From Saccharibacillus endophyticus (GTDB lineage Bacteria; Bacillota; Bacilli; Paenibacillales; Paenibacillaceae): a DNA stretch of 64,000 nt. Position numbers and translations under genes: made by a program. Positions 43,449 to 51,612 of this stretch are shown piece by piece; the stretch's first letter is position 1, and each line of letters opens with the position of its first letter. The notes beneath the pieces are model-generated. The model did no database searches. It was given only the letters and a program-made list of their open reading frames with translations, and was not told the DNA's origin. Where the stretch lies: NCBI RefSeq assembly GCF_013185185.1, contig NZ_JAAZWE010000006.1:416878-480877 (forward strand). Reading direction: 5' to 3'.

Positions 43449-44069
43449 TCAAAGGGGAGACGCGGCGGCCGCCCACTGCTTGATACCTTCCATCAGCCCG
43501 GAGTAGTCCACTTTGGCGTAATCGGTGACGTCCAACTCGTACAATTGCCCCAACGCGAACGTATCGTAGCCTCTCGTCGTGCATCGTTTGACGAACTCTT
43601 CGTAACTCAATAATTGATCCGCCCGGCTTCGATCCGCCAATCGTTGACCTGGCGAATATACGGATACCAAGTGTCCCAAATGTCTGGAATGATCCAGATC
43701 CCGTCTGCGCTGCCGCTGGTATAACGCGTCAAGATCCCCGATCAGTCTGATCGTCAGCACCCGATATCCGTATTTCGCCGCCAAATAAGTCAGGCATGGC
43801 TTTTGCTTGTCGCTGAACGGATAATCGGACAGGATATTGCGCCCGGCCTGCATATGCTTGTCCATCAACTCGTAGTACTGCGCCCACGACCTTTGTTCGA
43901 GCATTCGTTTTTCTTGCATATTCGCAAATCCGTATCGATCGAACTCAGCTTCTTTCAGCGTATCGAGCGATATTTTTCCGAATGCGCCGAACCGTTCCTG
44001 AAGCCGTTCGCCCAAAAAAGTTTTCCCCGTACCCGGCAATCCCGCCAGCAGAATAAGCACCTTTTCCAT
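43449..44069 (-). CDS. P-loop kinase-like ATPase of the PTS locus
   Basis: A 206-residue P-loop protein with Walker A LLAGLPGTGKTFLGERL, a DTLKEAEFDRYG substrate-side loop, and an Arg-rich lid (LYQRQRRRDLDHSR). This layout is shared with small-molecule kinases and zeta-toxin-like AAA_33 proteins; the substrate is unknown. The ATG at 44069 lies six bases after GGAG. It follows the aldolase gene by 14 bases, so it belongs to the PTS-aldolase transcript. A role in phosphorylating a carbohydrate intermediate is possible but only inferred. Confidence 0.75.
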   Translation of the reverse strand: MEKVLILLAGLPGTGKTFLGERLQERFGAFGKISLDTLKEAEFDRYGFANMQEKRMLEQRSWAQYYELMDKHMQAGRNILSDYPFSDKQKPCLTYLAAKYGYRVLTIRLIGDLDALYQRQRRRDLDHSRHLGHLVSVYSPGQRLADRSRADQLLSYEEFVKRCTTRGYDTFALGQLYELDVTDYAKVDYSGLMEGIKQWAAAASPL

Positions 44070-44083
44070 CTGGATCTCCATGC

Positions 44084-44950
44084 CTATCTTACCGTGTTCA
44101 AACGACCTTCCTTATTCATGAAAATGCCGATCTTGTGCTTGACCACCTCTTTCACCGCTTCATTGCATGGAATAATGTTGTGGCGAAGCGATTTGTTGAT
44201 TTTGGTGTCGGAAAACGTGCCTTTGGCCGCCTCCGTCCAGGTGACGAGCAGCTCCGTGCCGACGTTGAATTTGCGGATGCCGTTATCGATCAGCTCGGGA
44301 ATATCGTTTTCGTTGACGCCGGTGCCGCCGTGGATCACGAGCGGAACGTCGACGGCCGCATCGATTTGTTTCAACAACGGAATATTTACTGCGGTTTTGG
44401 ATTTGTATTGGCCGTGGTTGGTGCCGATCGCGATCGCCAGCGCGTCCACGCCTGTCGCTTTGACGAATTTGACCGCATCCTGCGGATCGGTATACGCTTT
44501 CTGGTCTTCGTCGACATGAATGCCTTCTTCCGTGCCTCCGATCGTGCCGAGTTCGCCTTCGACGGAAACGTTATGCCGATGCGCATAATCGACGACCGCC
44601 CGGGTCTTCATGATGTTTTCTTTAAAAGGCAGATGCGAACCGTCGTACATGACCGAGGTATAGCCTTTGTCGATCGCTTCCTTGATGTCGTCGAAATCCC
44701 GCGCGTGATCCAGATGCAGTACCACGTCGACCATTTCTTTTTCCGCCATCGACTTGCAGACCGCAACGAAGTTTTCGTGACCGACGTAGCGGGCCGTATC
44801 GATACTCGTCTGAATGATGATCGGCGCTCCTAATTCTTTCGCCGCGCGGATCATATCCGGCAGCATCTCCAGATTGTGCGCGTTGAATGCCCCTACCGTA
44901 TAATTCAGTTCTTCCGCTCTGCGAGTCGCTTCTTTTAACGTGATGTACAT
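44084..44950 (-). CDS. Class II ketose-bisphosphate aldolase (FbaA/GatY family)
   Basis: A 288-residue zinc-dependent aldolase of the fructose/tagatose-bisphosphate family. Zinc and catalytic segments are VDVVLHLDHARDF, YDGSHLPFKEN, VSVEGELGTIGG, VIHGGTGVNENDI and KFNVGTEL. The family splits hexose bisphosphates into dihydroxyacetone phosphate and an aldehyde; which ketose is used cannot be told. Found between the PTS permease genes and a kinase, it probably cleaves the product of the imported sugar phosphate. Confidence 0.9.
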   Translation of the reverse strand: MYITLKEATRRAEELNYTVGAFNAHNLEMLPDMIRAAKELGAPIIIQTSIDTARYVGHENFVAVCKSMAEKEMVDVVLHLDHARDFDDIKEAIDKGYTSVMYDGSHLPFKENIMKTRAVVDYAHRHNVSVEGELGTIGGTEEGIHVDEDQKAYTDPQDAVKFVKATGVDALAIAIGTNHGQYKSKTAVNIPLLKQIDAAVDVPLVIHGGTGVNENDIPELIDNGIRKFNVGTELLVTWTEAAKGTFSDTKINKSLRHNIIPCNEAVKEVVKHKIGIFMNKEGRLNTVR

Positions 44951-44992
44951 GAATGTTTCCCTCCCGGTGGATTCTGTATGTGTGTCTGCGGC

Positions 44993-45400
44993 TTATTTCA
45001 GGCCGCGCGTCACGTCTTTTGAAATCTGCATCATGCCGTCCATCTTCTGCATATACAGTTGAAGCAACGATTCATCGTTGGATTTTGCCGCTTCCGCGCG
45101 TTTTTGGTTGTACAGCTTCAGCAGTGTTTTGTAGCCGGGACCGATTGATTTCTTGTTTTGAAGACTGGCTTCGAAAGCAGCGATCGCGTCGTCGTCTTTT
45201 CCCAACTCGTACAAAGCCAATCCCAGCTCTTCTTGAACGGCCGCCTGCTCCTCGCCTGCTTTTTGCGCAATTTCTGCCTGCTTGGCCGAAATGGTATGCA
45301 GCAGTTCGGCTTTGCGTTCTTCGCTCATCTCATTTTCTGTACCGGCCATGTCCGGCGATTGCTGCGGTTTCTTTTCTTTCTTTTTACCAAAACCAAACAT
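44993..45400 (-). CDS. Small TPR-like protein of the PTS locus
   Basis: A 135-residue, charged, soluble protein without a signal peptide. A Lys-rich start (MFGFGKKKEKKPQQ) is followed by helices that fit about two tetratricopeptide units: VQEELGLALYELGKDDDAIAAFE and SIGPGYKTLLKLYNQKRAEA. No enzymatic motif is present. It has a good AGGAGG site and lies between ulaA and the aldolase with short gaps, so it is co-expressed with them. Perhaps an adaptor; I do not recognise a named family. Confidence 0.7.
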   Translation of the reverse strand: MFGFGKKKEKKPQQSPDMAGTENEMSEERKAELLHTISAKQAEIAQKAGEEQAAVQEELGLALYELGKDDDAIAAFEASLQNKKSIGPGYKTLLKLYNQKRAEAAKSNDESLLQLYMQKMDGMMQISKDVTRGLK

Positions 45401-45424
45401 ATCCCCTGCCTCCTGTCGCTCATC

Positions 45425-46714
45425 TTAGAATGCTTTCATAAGCGGTCCGATAATCCATGCGTATAACAGGGCAGCCGCCACCGTATCCACGTCCGTCGCC
45501 GTCGCGTTCACGAATCCCATGCTGTTGAAGATCGTGACCAGCAGTGCCGGAAGCAAAGTGATGAAAAAGCCGTGGAAAATACCGCCGATGATCGCCCCGC
45601 GCCGCCCGCCGACCGCGTTGCCGAAGATCCCGGCCGTGCCTCCTGCGAAAAAGTTGGTCAGCACGCCCGGCAAAATCATCGCCCAGCCGAACACCGGAAG
45701 GAAGAACATGGCGATGATCGAACCGATCGTCGTCGTAATAAAGCCTACGATGACCGCATTCGGGCTGTACGGGAACAACACCGGGCAGTCCAGCGCCGGA
45801 ATCGCGTTCGGCACCAGACGCATCGCGATTCCGCGGAAAGCCGGTACGATCTCACCCAGCAGCAGCCGAACGCCTGCCAGCAGCACGTAAACGCCTACGA
45901 CGAACTGAATCGATTGCAAGAAAGCGAACATCAGGTAATTAGTTCCGCCGGACAGGGTAGCGCCGAACTCCGGTCCCGCGAAAGCCGCCGTCACGATGAA
46001 CAAAGGCACCATCACGACCATCAGCGACAAATACGTATCTTGCAAAAATTCGAATTGAGGCGGGAGCTTCAGATCTTCGACCGATTTTTTCTTTTCGCCT
46101 TTTTCGCCGAAAACCTTTGCTACTCCCGCTTCGAACACATAGCCGATCGTACAAAAGTGGCCGAGCGCGATCTCATTCATGCCGGTGATTTTACGCACGA
46201 ACGGTTGGGCAATCGCGGGCATCGCCACGGCGAATACGCCGCCGATGAAACCGCCTACAAGAATTAGCGCAATCCCTCTCAGTCCGGCAAAATAACCGAA
46301 CACCGTCGTCATGGTCGCCATCCACAGAATCGCTTGCCCCGTCAAAAAAATGTATTTCCAGCGGGTAAAACGGGCGATCAGAATATTGAATACGAAGATC
46401 GCCAGAAACGTCAGCGCGATATCCCGGCCAAGCCCGAGTTCGTTCATCGCTTGTCCGTTAATGGCTTCGATCGAAGGAATGATGCCCTGCATATTGAAGC
46501 CTTCGGTGAAAATGTCGCCGAAGTACACGAGACTGCCCACGATGATCGCGGAGCCTGCGGACAAGACCATGAAGCCGAGTAAGGTTTTGAGCGAACCCGA
46601 GATTGTTTGTCCGACGGATTTCTTTTGCAGAATCAGACCGAGCATCGCGATCAACGCCACCGTCACCGAAGCTTGCGTCAAAATATTATCGATGATGAAA
46701 TTGATTACTCCCAT
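45425..46714 (-). CDS. PTS EIIC permease, ascorbate (UlaA/SgaT) family
   Basis: A 429-residue membrane permease with about 11 helices, of the L-ascorbate-type EIIC family: GSAIIVGSLVYFGDIF, LGLGRDIALTF, GGFIGGVFAVAMPAIAQPFV, PALDCPVLFPYSPNAVIVGF and GGRRGAIIGGIFHGFF. It would import and phosphorylate a sugar or sugar acid with the EIIB next door. Ascorbate itself is not indicated: ulaG/ulaD/ulaE-type genes are absent and an aldolase is present instead. It follows the EIIB gene by 28 bases. Confidence 0.88.
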   Translation of the reverse strand: MGVINFIIDNILTQASVTVALIAMLGLILQKKSVGQTISGSLKTLLGFMVLSAGSAIIVGSLVYFGDIFTEGFNMQGIIPSIEAINGQAMNELGLGRDIALTFLAIFVFNILIARFTRWKYIFLTGQAILWMATMTTVFGYFAGLRGIALILVGGFIGGVFAVAMPAIAQPFVRKITGMNEIALGHFCTIGYVFEAGVAKVFGEKGEKKKSVEDLKLPPQFEFLQDTYLSLMVVMVPLFIVTAAFAGPEFGATLSGGTNYLMFAFLQSIQFVVGVYVLLAGVRLLLGEIVPAFRGIAMRLVPNAIPALDCPVLFPYSPNAVIVGFITTTIGSIIAMFFLPVFGWAMILPGVLTNFFAGGTAGIFGNAVGGRRGAIIGGIFHGFFITLLPALLVTIFNSMGFVNATATDVDTVAAALLYAWIIGPLMKAF

Positions 46715-46742
46715 GTTCCCTCACCTGTTCTCTCGTCGATTA

Positions 46743-47051
46743 TTAGGCCAAAACGCCTTTTCCCTGCAACACCGGCGTAATCTTTTCTTCGATCTCCTGC
46801 TTGGATACGATATTTTTCAGATAAATGATCGTCGTCTGCGCAGGGTCGACATCGAACTTCTCGAATTGCGTCTGAAAGTTCTGAGCCGTCATGATGATAT
46901 CCGGTCGAAGCGATACGGCGGACGAGATATCGCTGTGATCCAGATTAGCTTGTACCCCGAGCTTGCCGAGCACGTCTTCCGCCGCCATCTGGCAGGCAAA
47001 GCTGCTTCCGAGTCCCGCGCCGCATACGAACAAAATTTTCACTTTTTTCAT
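46743..47051 (-). CDS. PTS EIIB subunit, ascorbate (UlaB/SgaB) family
   Basis: A 102-residue cytosolic phosphocarrier. The phosphorylated cysteine is Cys10 in ILFVCGAGLGSSFACQM. The short alpha/beta fold ends after IVSKQEIEEKITPVL. It passes phosphate from an EIIA to the sugar bound by the neighbouring EIIC. Its gene lies between the PRD regulator and the EIIC gene, preceded by AAAAGGGGAG. Confidence 0.9.
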   Translation of the reverse strand: MKKVKILFVCGAGLGSSFACQMAAEDVLGKLGVQANLDHSDISSAVSLRPDIIMTAQNFQTQFEKFDVDPAQTTIIYLKNIVSKQEIEEKITPVLQGKGVLA

Positions 47052-47084
47052 AGTTGTTCTCCCCTTTTTGCAATGATGTAAGGA

Positions 47085-49205
47085 TTAGTTCAGTTGGCTG
47101 TCCGAATTATCGTGAACCGGAGTTTCTCCATGTAAAACCTCATTAAAAGTAGCAACATCCTGCGCTGCGAACAACTTCTCTAATTTCTCGTTATCATCGA
47201 TCAATTCCACCAAACTCTTCATGATTTTGATATGGGAATGGGAATTGATCGCGGCCAGACAAAACACAATCTTGACAGGATCATTGTCCGGATGTCCGAA
47301 ATTGACCGGCTCTTTCAACGTCATGACGCTGATCCCAAGTTCGTTGACTCCGTCCTCCGGCCGTGCATGCGCCAACGCCAGATGTTTGCCCACCACGATA
47401 TACGCCCCGAATTCTTCAACGGATTTGATCATGGCGTTAATGTATCTTTGCTCGATCACTCCGCTATCCAGCAAGGGCTCGGCAACTTTGGTAATCGCCT
47501 CCCTCCAATCGGCTCCTTCTTGATTCAGCAAAATATTCGTATCCGTCAAAACATCCTGTAGCATCGGCTGTAGCTCCCTTGTGTTAATTTTCAGTTGATG
47601 CTGCTTGAATGTGTTTTCTACCTTTTGATAGCTATCGGGCGTTACGCTGCCTCCGCTATCCACAATCAAACTCAATACATCCTGCATCAGCCTCGTCGCA
47701 TCCAGCTTGTTGGAAATCTTTCTTCGGTGGTTGTTATGCTCCGCAAGGAAAGCGCTTACCTCTTTCTTATCACTTTCCATGAGAATCGGATTAAGCAGCA
47801 GAATCGGCTTTTTCGGATACTCGATCGGGATGCTGGTAAAGATCAGATCCACATCCAGCTTGTCGATAAAAGACAGTTCATAGGTGCTCAGCACCGCCAC
47901 AATCTCGATATTGAATTGTCTTTTGAGATTGGCCGCCAGCAGCTTTCCGGTCGAAATCCCATGATTGCAGACCACTACCGCTTGATACACATCCTGTTCT
48001 TCTTCGTGCATGCGGCTGGCCGAGGTTGAGAAGTATACGGTCAAAAATCCAATTTCGTCTTCCGACAAACCGGTTTGGGTATAGGCTTCGATCTGCTTAC
48101 CGAAACAGGCTACCGCTTGGTACATCGCTCCGTAAGACTCTTTGATCGTGTCTTTCAGTGGATTGAAGGCTTGAAGATTGTTTTGTGCTCGACTAAGCAG
48201 TCCGGTAATATGCCGATACAATCCTTCGTACAAATCTTCTTCTTCCTGTGAAAAAGGGATGCCTGTTACCCTCTCCACATGCTCGATCAGTTGAATGGTC
48301 AACAACTGTGCCGCCACCCAATCGAACGAACTATTCATGTCTTTGGGCTTGAATGACTCAATGCTGAAGGTCATGTATTTGATTTCATGCAGCGACGGGA
48401 ATAATGACAGTTCGGCACAAATCTCGTCCGCAAAATTTCTGACCGGTCCTTCTTTGATCTCGGCTCTTGTTTTGGTCGATTCGCTGACGGTATTGCCTTC
48501 CCGCACGCGCCTCACCCATACGGCCGTAAACAAAATGATCTGATTCCGATACACGTGGTTGGTCTCTGCATCCGCCTTTTTCAATCGTTCGTCGTAAAGC
48601 CTGTCCAAAATCTGAAGCATATCGCGATCCAGGTAATGCAGAGCAAATTGCGTAATCACGTCGCTGCTTTTTCCTTGCGTAAGCTGCTCAACGTCCACCT
48701 GATTATTGATGGCTTCAAACAGCATGGAACGGATTGAACGCTCGTCGCCTTGCAGCACGATTCCCTGTTTGGTCAGGCTCACGACGGCTATGCCGTACGG
48801 ATGCAAATAGTGGCGCAGTTTCCGCATATCTTCATCTAGCGTGCTTTTCGATACTTGCAGTTTTTCTTCCATCTCATACAGCAATGTAACCCGGCTCGTA
48901 TCCGCAATGTCCAACAGCAAGAACAGAAAACGTTCATCCGGGCGGTAGTAGTCTTTGGCCCGGGTTTCTTCGATCCGTTCCAACAGCACTCTCGTTTCTT
49001 GTTCCGGCAACAACAACGTCATGCCTGACCCTCTTGCCGTCGTGATCGCCGGGTATTGATGCTCAACCAAATATTCGTTGATCCGCACGACTTCATTACG
49101 CAGCGTTCGTTCGCTTACTCGAAATTCTTTGCTCAAATCCTCCACGGTCAACGGTGCACTCACTTTTAAAAATCTGGCGAATATTCGTTGTGTGCGTTCC
49201 TTCAT
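47085..49205 (-). CDS. PRD-containing transcriptional activator with EIIB and EIIA domains
   Basis: A 706-residue BglG/MtlR-type regulator. N-terminal winged helices (1-75, 90-165; LTVEDLSKEFRVSERTLRNEV) are DNA-binding. Two PRD domains span about 190-295 and 300-405. An EIIB-like domain (about 410-500) keeps its cysteine in VVVCNHGISTG. A C-terminal EIIA domain (about 545-690) keeps the phosphorylatable His in LALAHARPEDGV. In PRD2 the usual second His is Tyr (LSEDEIGFLTVYF). No separate EIIA gene exists in the locus, so the fused EIIA could serve the transporter as well as regulation. It is the first gene of the operon. Confidence 0.88.
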   Translation of the reverse strand: MKERTQRIFARFLKVSAPLTVEDLSKEFRVSERTLRNEVVRINEYLVEHQYPAITTARGSGMTLLLPEQETRVLLERIEETRAKDYYRPDERFLFLLLDIADTSRVTLLYEMEEKLQVSKSTLDEDMRKLRHYLHPYGIAVVSLTKQGIVLQGDERSIRSMLFEAINNQVDVEQLTQGKSSDVITQFALHYLDRDMLQILDRLYDERLKKADAETNHVYRNQIILFTAVWVRRVREGNTVSESTKTRAEIKEGPVRNFADEICAELSLFPSLHEIKYMTFSIESFKPKDMNSSFDWVAAQLLTIQLIEHVERVTGIPFSQEEEDLYEGLYRHITGLLSRAQNNLQAFNPLKDTIKESYGAMYQAVACFGKQIEAYTQTGLSEDEIGFLTVYFSTSASRMHEEEQDVYQAVVVCNHGISTGKLLAANLKRQFNIEIVAVLSTYELSFIDKLDVDLIFTSIPIEYPKKPILLLNPILMESDKKEVSAFLAEHNNHRRKISNKLDATRLMQDVLSLIVDSGGSVTPDSYQKVENTFKQHQLKINTRELQPMLQDVLTDTNILLNQEGADWREAITKVAEPLLDSGVIEQRYINAMIKSVEEFGAYIVVGKHLALAHARPEDGVNELGISVMTLKEPVNFGHPDNDPVKIVFCLAAINSHSHIKIMKSLVELIDDNEKLEKLFAAQDVATFNEVLHGETPVHDNSDSQLN

Positions 49206-49231
49206 GAAGTTGTGGCCCCTTTCATATCTCG

Positions 49232-49237
49232 ATTATA
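49232..49237 (-). promoter_or_regulatory. TATAAT box close to the PRD regulator start
   Basis: A perfect -10 TATAAT lies about 27 bases before the regulator ATG, but no -35 is seen at the right distance. If used it would need an activator or give a very short leader. Confidence 0.25.
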
Positions 49238-49259
49238 GATTCTCCCCCTGTGAAAGTTT

Positions 49260-49289
49260 AGTGTATCTTGTTGCCACTTCAACCTGCAA
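49260..49289 (-). promoter_or_regulatory. Putative promoter of the PTS operon
   Basis: TTGCAG (49284-49289) and TACACT (49260-49265) on the minus strand are 18 bases apart, just downstream of a palindromic site. Confidence 0.4.
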
Positions 49290-49292
49290 AAA

Positions 49293-49305
49293 TGTAAGCG
49301 CTACA
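49293..49305. promoter_or_regulatory. cre-like palindrome upstream of the PTS operon
   Basis: TGTAAGCGCTACA is a near-perfect 13-base palindrome. It resembles a CcpA cre site with one base missing in the right half, and lies immediately upstream of the -35. Carbon catabolite control or binding by the PRD activator are both possible. Confidence 0.35.
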
Positions 49306-49346
49306 CTTTGCTAACTTGCTTCAACACCTGCTCTTTCTTTGAATAT

Positions 49347-49409
49347 AAAAAAATGCCTTTACTCCGCGGAATCTTTTCGTAAAGCAAGATTCTGTGGAGT
49401 AAAAGCATT
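49347..49409 (-). terminator. Strong terminator hairpin between the tRNA cluster and the PTS operon
   Basis: ATGCTTTTACTCC..GAATCTT pairs with AAGATTC..GGAGTAAAGGCAT over about 23 bp, followed by seven T on the minus strand. It is the second terminator after the tRNA cluster and insulates the PTS regulator. Confidence 0.8.
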
Positions 49410-49446
49410 AGGGCGTGTACGCAAAATAAAACAACTTCACCATCAA

Positions 49447-49494
49447 CAAAAAACACCGGCATCGGCGTAAAATTTCTACATCCGATCCGGTGTT
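49447..49494 (-). terminator. Terminator of the tRNA operon
   Basis: AACACCGG..TCGG and CCGA..CCGGTGTT enclose a 16-base loop, followed by TTTTTTG on the minus strand, 16 bases after tRNA-Arg. Confidence 0.8.
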
Positions 49495-49509
49495 GAAGTT
49501 TAAAAGAAA

Positions 49510-49586
49510 TGGCGCGCCCTGAGAGATTCGAACTCCCGGCCTTTTGATTCGTAGTCAAACGCTCTATCCAGCTGAGCTAAGGGCGC
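49510..49586 (-). tRNA. tRNA-Arg(ACG)
   Basis: A complete cloverleaf of 77 nt with encoded CCA. Acceptor GCGCCCT pairs with AGGGCGC, the anticodon loop is CTACGAA, and the T loop is TTCGAAT. Last tRNA of the cluster. Confidence 0.95.
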
Positions 49587-49593
49587 AAAATAA

Positions 49594-49668
49594 TGGAGCG
49601 GACGACGGGAATCGAACCCGCGACCCTCGCCTTGGCAAGGCGATGCTCTACCGCTGAGCCACGTCCGC
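49594..49668 (-). tRNA. tRNA-Gly(GCC)
   Basis: 75 nt with encoded CCA. Acceptor GCGGACG pairs with CGTCCGC; the anticodon is GCC within CTTGCCAAG; T loop TTCGATT. Confidence 0.95.
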
Positions 49669-49689
49669 AAAACATTATTGAAGTAAAAA

Positions 49690-49765
49690 TGGCGGAACCG
49701 ACGGGATTTGAACCCGCGATCTCCTGCGTGACAGGCAGGCATGTTAACCCCTACACCACGGTTCC
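49690..49765 (-). tRNA. tRNA-Asp(GTC)
   Basis: 76 nt with encoded CCA. Acceptor GGAACCG pairs with CGGTTCC; the anticodon is GTC within CTGTCAC; T loop TTCAAAT. Confidence 0.95.
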
Positions 49766-49784
49766 AGGCCATAAGGTGAAGCAA

Positions 49785-49858
<74 letters not shown>

Positions 49859-49913
49859 TCAGAGTGTAATTCATCATCCCATGATTCATGCGACTTCGTC
49901 ACTAAAGTCTTCA

Positions 49914-49989
49914 TGGTGGAGGCTGAGGGGATCGAACCCCCGACCCTCTGCTTGTAAGGCAGATGCTCTCCCAGCTGAGCTAAGCCTCC
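49914..49989 (-). tRNA. tRNA-Val(TAC)
   Basis: 76 nt with encoded CCA. Acceptor GGAGGCT pairs with AGCCTCC; the anticodon is TAC within CTTACAA; T loop TTCGATC. Confidence 0.95.
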
Positions 49990-49998
49990 GTATGTATA

Positions 49999-50070
49999 TG
50001 ACCCGTAGGGGATTCGAACCCCTGTTACCTCCGTGAAAGGGAGGTGTCTTAACCCCTTGACCAACGGGCC
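49999..50070 (-). tRNA. tRNA-Glu(TTC)
   Basis: 72 nt, CCA not encoded. Acceptor GGCCCGT pairs with ACGGGTC; the anticodon is TTC within CTTTCAC; T loop TTCGAAT. First tRNA of the cluster. A substrate of MnmA thiolation. Confidence 0.93.
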
Positions 50071-50136
50071 TTGCTGCGAATGTCGTCCGTTTTGCGTCTC
50101 GCTTGTTTCAGCGTGTTGCCCGCGGCGACAAGAAAT

Positions 50137-50166
50137 AATATACCATGCGAGCATTACAAAGGTCAA
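50137..50166 (-). promoter_or_regulatory. Sigma-A promoter of the six-tRNA operon
   Basis: TTGACC (50161-50166) and TATATT (50137-50142) on the minus strand, 18 bases apart, about 60 bases before tRNA-Glu. Confidence 0.75.
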
Positions 50167-50286
50167 CCCTTTTTCGCAAAAAACTTTGAGAAAGTTTGAA
50201 TCGAGTTAAAATCGACGATATTAAAGCTATTGCGATGCATGTTATTAAACGTTTATGCCGGGCGGTTAAACAGGCAGTGCATATGT

Positions 50287-50403
50287 GGCGGCTACGGGAG
50301 AAATTCGTTCAAAACGCTGTCTCGCTTGGAAAACCGGATCGGAATTTAAATTAGGGTATTTTCCAAGTTCAAAGGCGTTTTTCACTGAATTTCTCCCTCC
50401 GCC
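50287..50403 (+). repeat. Structured intergenic repeat, copy 3
   Basis: Outer arms GGCGG (50287-50291) with CCGCC (50399-50403), then GGGAGAAATTC (50296-50306) with GAATTTCTCCC (50387-50397). The inner stem is CTTGGAAAA with TTTTCCAAG, then TTCAAAGGC. This is the cleanest copy. It lies between the tRNA promoter and the dehydrogenase terminator, in no gene. Confidence 0.75.
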
Positions 50404-50539
50404 TAGTGTTGGCACGTGTTGGAAAGCTTCTAAAAGAACATAAGGCGTACATTGTCTTTAATCTTAACTTTTTAGACTAAGATCAAAATCATCGGGTCAA
50501 CATGACTTTTGTGTTGTATTGCGGCTTCCTTGCTCACAA

Positions 50540-50574
50540 AAAATCGTACAACCGAAATTCGGCTGTACGATTTT
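50540..50574 (-). terminator. Terminator downstream of the dehydrogenase gene
   Basis: AAAATCGTACA..CCGAA and TTCGG..TGTACGATTTT form a near-perfect stem with TT runs. It lies about 75 bases past the stop codon. Confidence 0.8.
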
Positions 50575-50650
50575 GGGCTGAAAATATTGGATCGATCAAA
50601 GCAGCCTTCGGCTTTGAGCTTCACTTTTCTCTTTTTTTCAACTTACTCTC

Positions 50651-51529
50651 TTACTCCTTGTCCCACAGCTTATACAGCGCTTGGGTTCCTTTGTCTTCGT
50701 AGCCGGCGTCGGCGAGTTTGCGGTACAGCGATTCGGCCAGTTTCAAGCTGGGCAGATCGAGCTGCATTTCGGCGGCGGATTCGAGGGCGATGCCCATGTC
50801 TTTGATAAAATGCTTGATATAGAAGCCGGGTTCGAAATCGCCGTCGAGCATGCGAGGAACCAGGTTGCTTAGGGAAAAGCTTCCGGCGGCGCCGGTTTCG
50901 ATGCTTTTCAGCACGGTGCGAGGATCAAGACCCGCTTTTTCGGCATATACGATCGCTTCGGTCACCCCCATCATATTGGAGGCGATGGCGATTTGGTTGC
51001 ACATTTTCGTATTTTGTCCGGCTCCGGCCGTGCCTTGATACACGATATTGCTGCCCATGATCTCAAGCAAAGGCAGCACCGCTTCATAATCGGCTTGTTC
51101 GCCGCCGACCATGATCGACAGCTTGGCGTTTTTGGCGCCGACGTCTCCGCCGGATACCGGAGCGTCCAGCACGCCGATGCCTTTTTGCTTGCCCTCTTCA
51201 GCCAGGCGGCGTGCGAGCAGCGGGCTGGACGTGGTCATGTCGATCAGATACGCGCCCGATTTGGCGTGGGGGATCAGACCGTCTTCGCCCATGTACACCT
51301 GTTCCACGTCCTGCGGATAACCGAGCATCGTGATGACGATATCGCAAGCTTGCGCCAGCGCGGACGGCGAATCGTGCCAAACCGCGCCGCGATCGACCAG
51401 CTCCTGCGCTTTGGATGGCGTGCGGTTATAGACATGCACCTCATGCCCTTTGTCCAAAATATGACCGGCCATGCTTTTTCCCATAACGCCTATTCCTGCG
51501 AAACCTACGATTTGTTTTGCGGATTCCAA
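50651..51529 (-). CDS. NAD(P)-dependent beta-hydroxyacid dehydrogenase
   Basis: A 292-residue member of the 3-hydroxyisobutyrate dehydrogenase / tartronate semialdehyde reductase family. The Rossmann motif is GFAGIGVMGKSMAGHIL, the substrate loop is DAPVSGGDVGAKNAKLSIMVGG, and the catalytic Lys is in GAGQNTKMCNQIAIA. The start is TTG, six bases after AAAGGGTGA. It follows the AraC regulator gene by 83 bases and may belong to the sugar locus, where it could reduce or oxidise a hydroxyacid intermediate. The exact substrate cannot be assigned. Confidence 0.88.
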   Translation of the reverse strand: MESAKQIVGFAGIGVMGKSMAGHILDKGHEVHVYNRTPSKAQELVDRGAVWHDSPSALAQACDIVITMLGYPQDVEQVYMGEDGLIPHAKSGAYLIDMTTSSPLLARRLAEEGKQKGIGVLDAPVSGGDVGAKNAKLSIMVGGEQADYEAVLPLLEIMGSNIVYQGTAGAGQNTKMCNQIAIASNMMGVTEAIVYAEKAGLDPRTVLKSIETGAAGSFSLSNLVPRMLDGDFEPGFYIKHFIKDMGIALESAAEMQLDLPSLKLAESLYRKLADAGYEDKGTQALYKLWDKE

Positions 51530-51612
51530 ATATATTCACCCTTTCCGAAAAGTTAACGTGCGCTTTGCTGCACTCGGCGAAACGGGACTGCCAGCAGAAC
51601 GTCGATTCAACG

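Noticed and set aside
45425..47051. Annotation of the PTS as an L-ascorbate transporter
   Set aside because: Family membership is clear, but no ascorbate-specific catabolic genes accompany it and an aldolase does, so the substrate is left open.
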